Positions 6,437-6,630 of a stretch of DNA of 6,630 nucleotides are shown here, one piece after another. The stretch spans positions 1 to 6,630 of the forward strand of contig JAGHBS010000260.1 of NCBI GenBank assembly GCA_021160865.1, given 5' to 3'. The DNA comes from Planctomycetota bacterium (GTDB lineage: Bacteria; Planctomycetota; Phycisphaerae; SM23-33). A program made the position numbers and the translations under genes. How positions within the stretch are numbered: position 1 is the stretch's first letter; each line of letters begins with the position of its first letter. The notes under the pieces are model-generated. The model was not told where the DNA came from. It ran no database searches and saw nothing but the letters and a program-made list of their open reading frames with translations.

Positions 6437-6630
6437 CGATTTCTACATTTACACCATAAGTTTCCTGAAGAATTTCCTCACGGATTATGTCCTTTGGCGC
6501 ACCCTGGGCAACAACGCTGCCATTGCGCATCAGAAGCAAATCATCTGCGAACCTGCTGGCAAGATTAATATCGTGGCTAACACAGACAACTGCCATCGGC
6601 CAATCGTGTGCCAGGCGTACCAGCATTGAA
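6393..6630 (-). CDS. ABC transporter ATP-binding protein, FecE/BtuD type, C-terminal end only
   Basis: About the last 78 residues of an ABC ATPase are encoded, ending at TAA 6395-6393; the gene enters from the right edge. The internal ATG at 6626 is not its start, because the frame is open upstream of it and the fold would lack its core. The visible part contains the H-loop in VVCVSHDINLASRFADDLLLM, then the usual RNGSVVAQGAPKDII segment and the ETYGVNVEI strand. This pattern is typical of ATPases that energise uptake of iron-siderophores, heme or vitamin B12 with FecCD-type permeases. Walker A, signature and Walker B motifs lie outside the window, so the substrate cannot be told. A permease gene would be expected upstream of it, to the right of this window. 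Its last 15 codons, including the stop, overlap the end of mtaB on the other strand. Confidence 0.88.
   Translation of the reverse strand, partial: SMLVRLAHDWPMAVVCVSHDINLASRFADDLLLMRNGSVVAQGAPKDIIREEILQETYGVNVEIVNTPRGVPVVVAHQ

Noticed and set aside
6393..6626. 77-codon minus-strand frame as a complete small gene
   Set aside because: The frame is open to the window edge and the content is the C-terminal part of an ABC ATPase, so the ATG at 6626 is internal.

Overview
The window probably comes from a member of the Planctomycetota or a PVC-superphylum relative, with moderate GC. The main reason is the long PilM-type protein: its N-terminal region (WGIDIGQCALRAL, KILSQPDAD, FEAEQQIPF) and its large membrane-anchored C-terminal extension match what I recall of planctomycete PilM proteins. 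No rRNA or other phylogenetic marker is present, so the lineage is an inference.

Layout. Positions 1-4785 hold three genes on the minus strand, read right to left. The first is a 718-residue PilM-type actin-like ATPase (2629-4785). The second is a 565-residue protein with one N-terminal membrane anchor (935-2632), translationally coupled to pilM through an ATGA overlap. The third is another single-pass membrane protein (start at 816) that runs off the left edge. Positions 4786-4906 are a divergent promoter region. Positions 4907-6436 encode MtaB, the radical-SAM methylthiotransferase acting on tRNA t6A37, on the plus strand. From 6393 to the right edge, on the minus strand, lies the C-terminal end of an iron-siderophore/B12-type ABC transporter ATPase, whose 3' end overlaps that of mtaB by 44 bases.

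How the genes fit together. The three minus-strand genes look like the inner-membrane alignment platform of a type IV pilus or type II secretion-like machine, in the positions normally held by pilM-pilN-pilO(-pilP). The most notable point is that no separate pilN is seen. The PilM protein carries an NLLP motif, a basic stretch, a transmembrane helix and a periplasmic domain after its ATPase domain, which looks like a natural PilM-PilN fusion. The next two proteins are plausible functional replacements for PilO and PilP, but their sequences do not let me assign them firmly. The first two platform proteins share Arg/Gly-rich linkers with recurring short motifs. mtaB and the ABC ATPase appear functionally unrelated to the pilus genes. 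No RNA genes, CRISPR arrays, insertion sequences or convincing terminators were seen, and no gene-free stretch exceeds about 120 bases.
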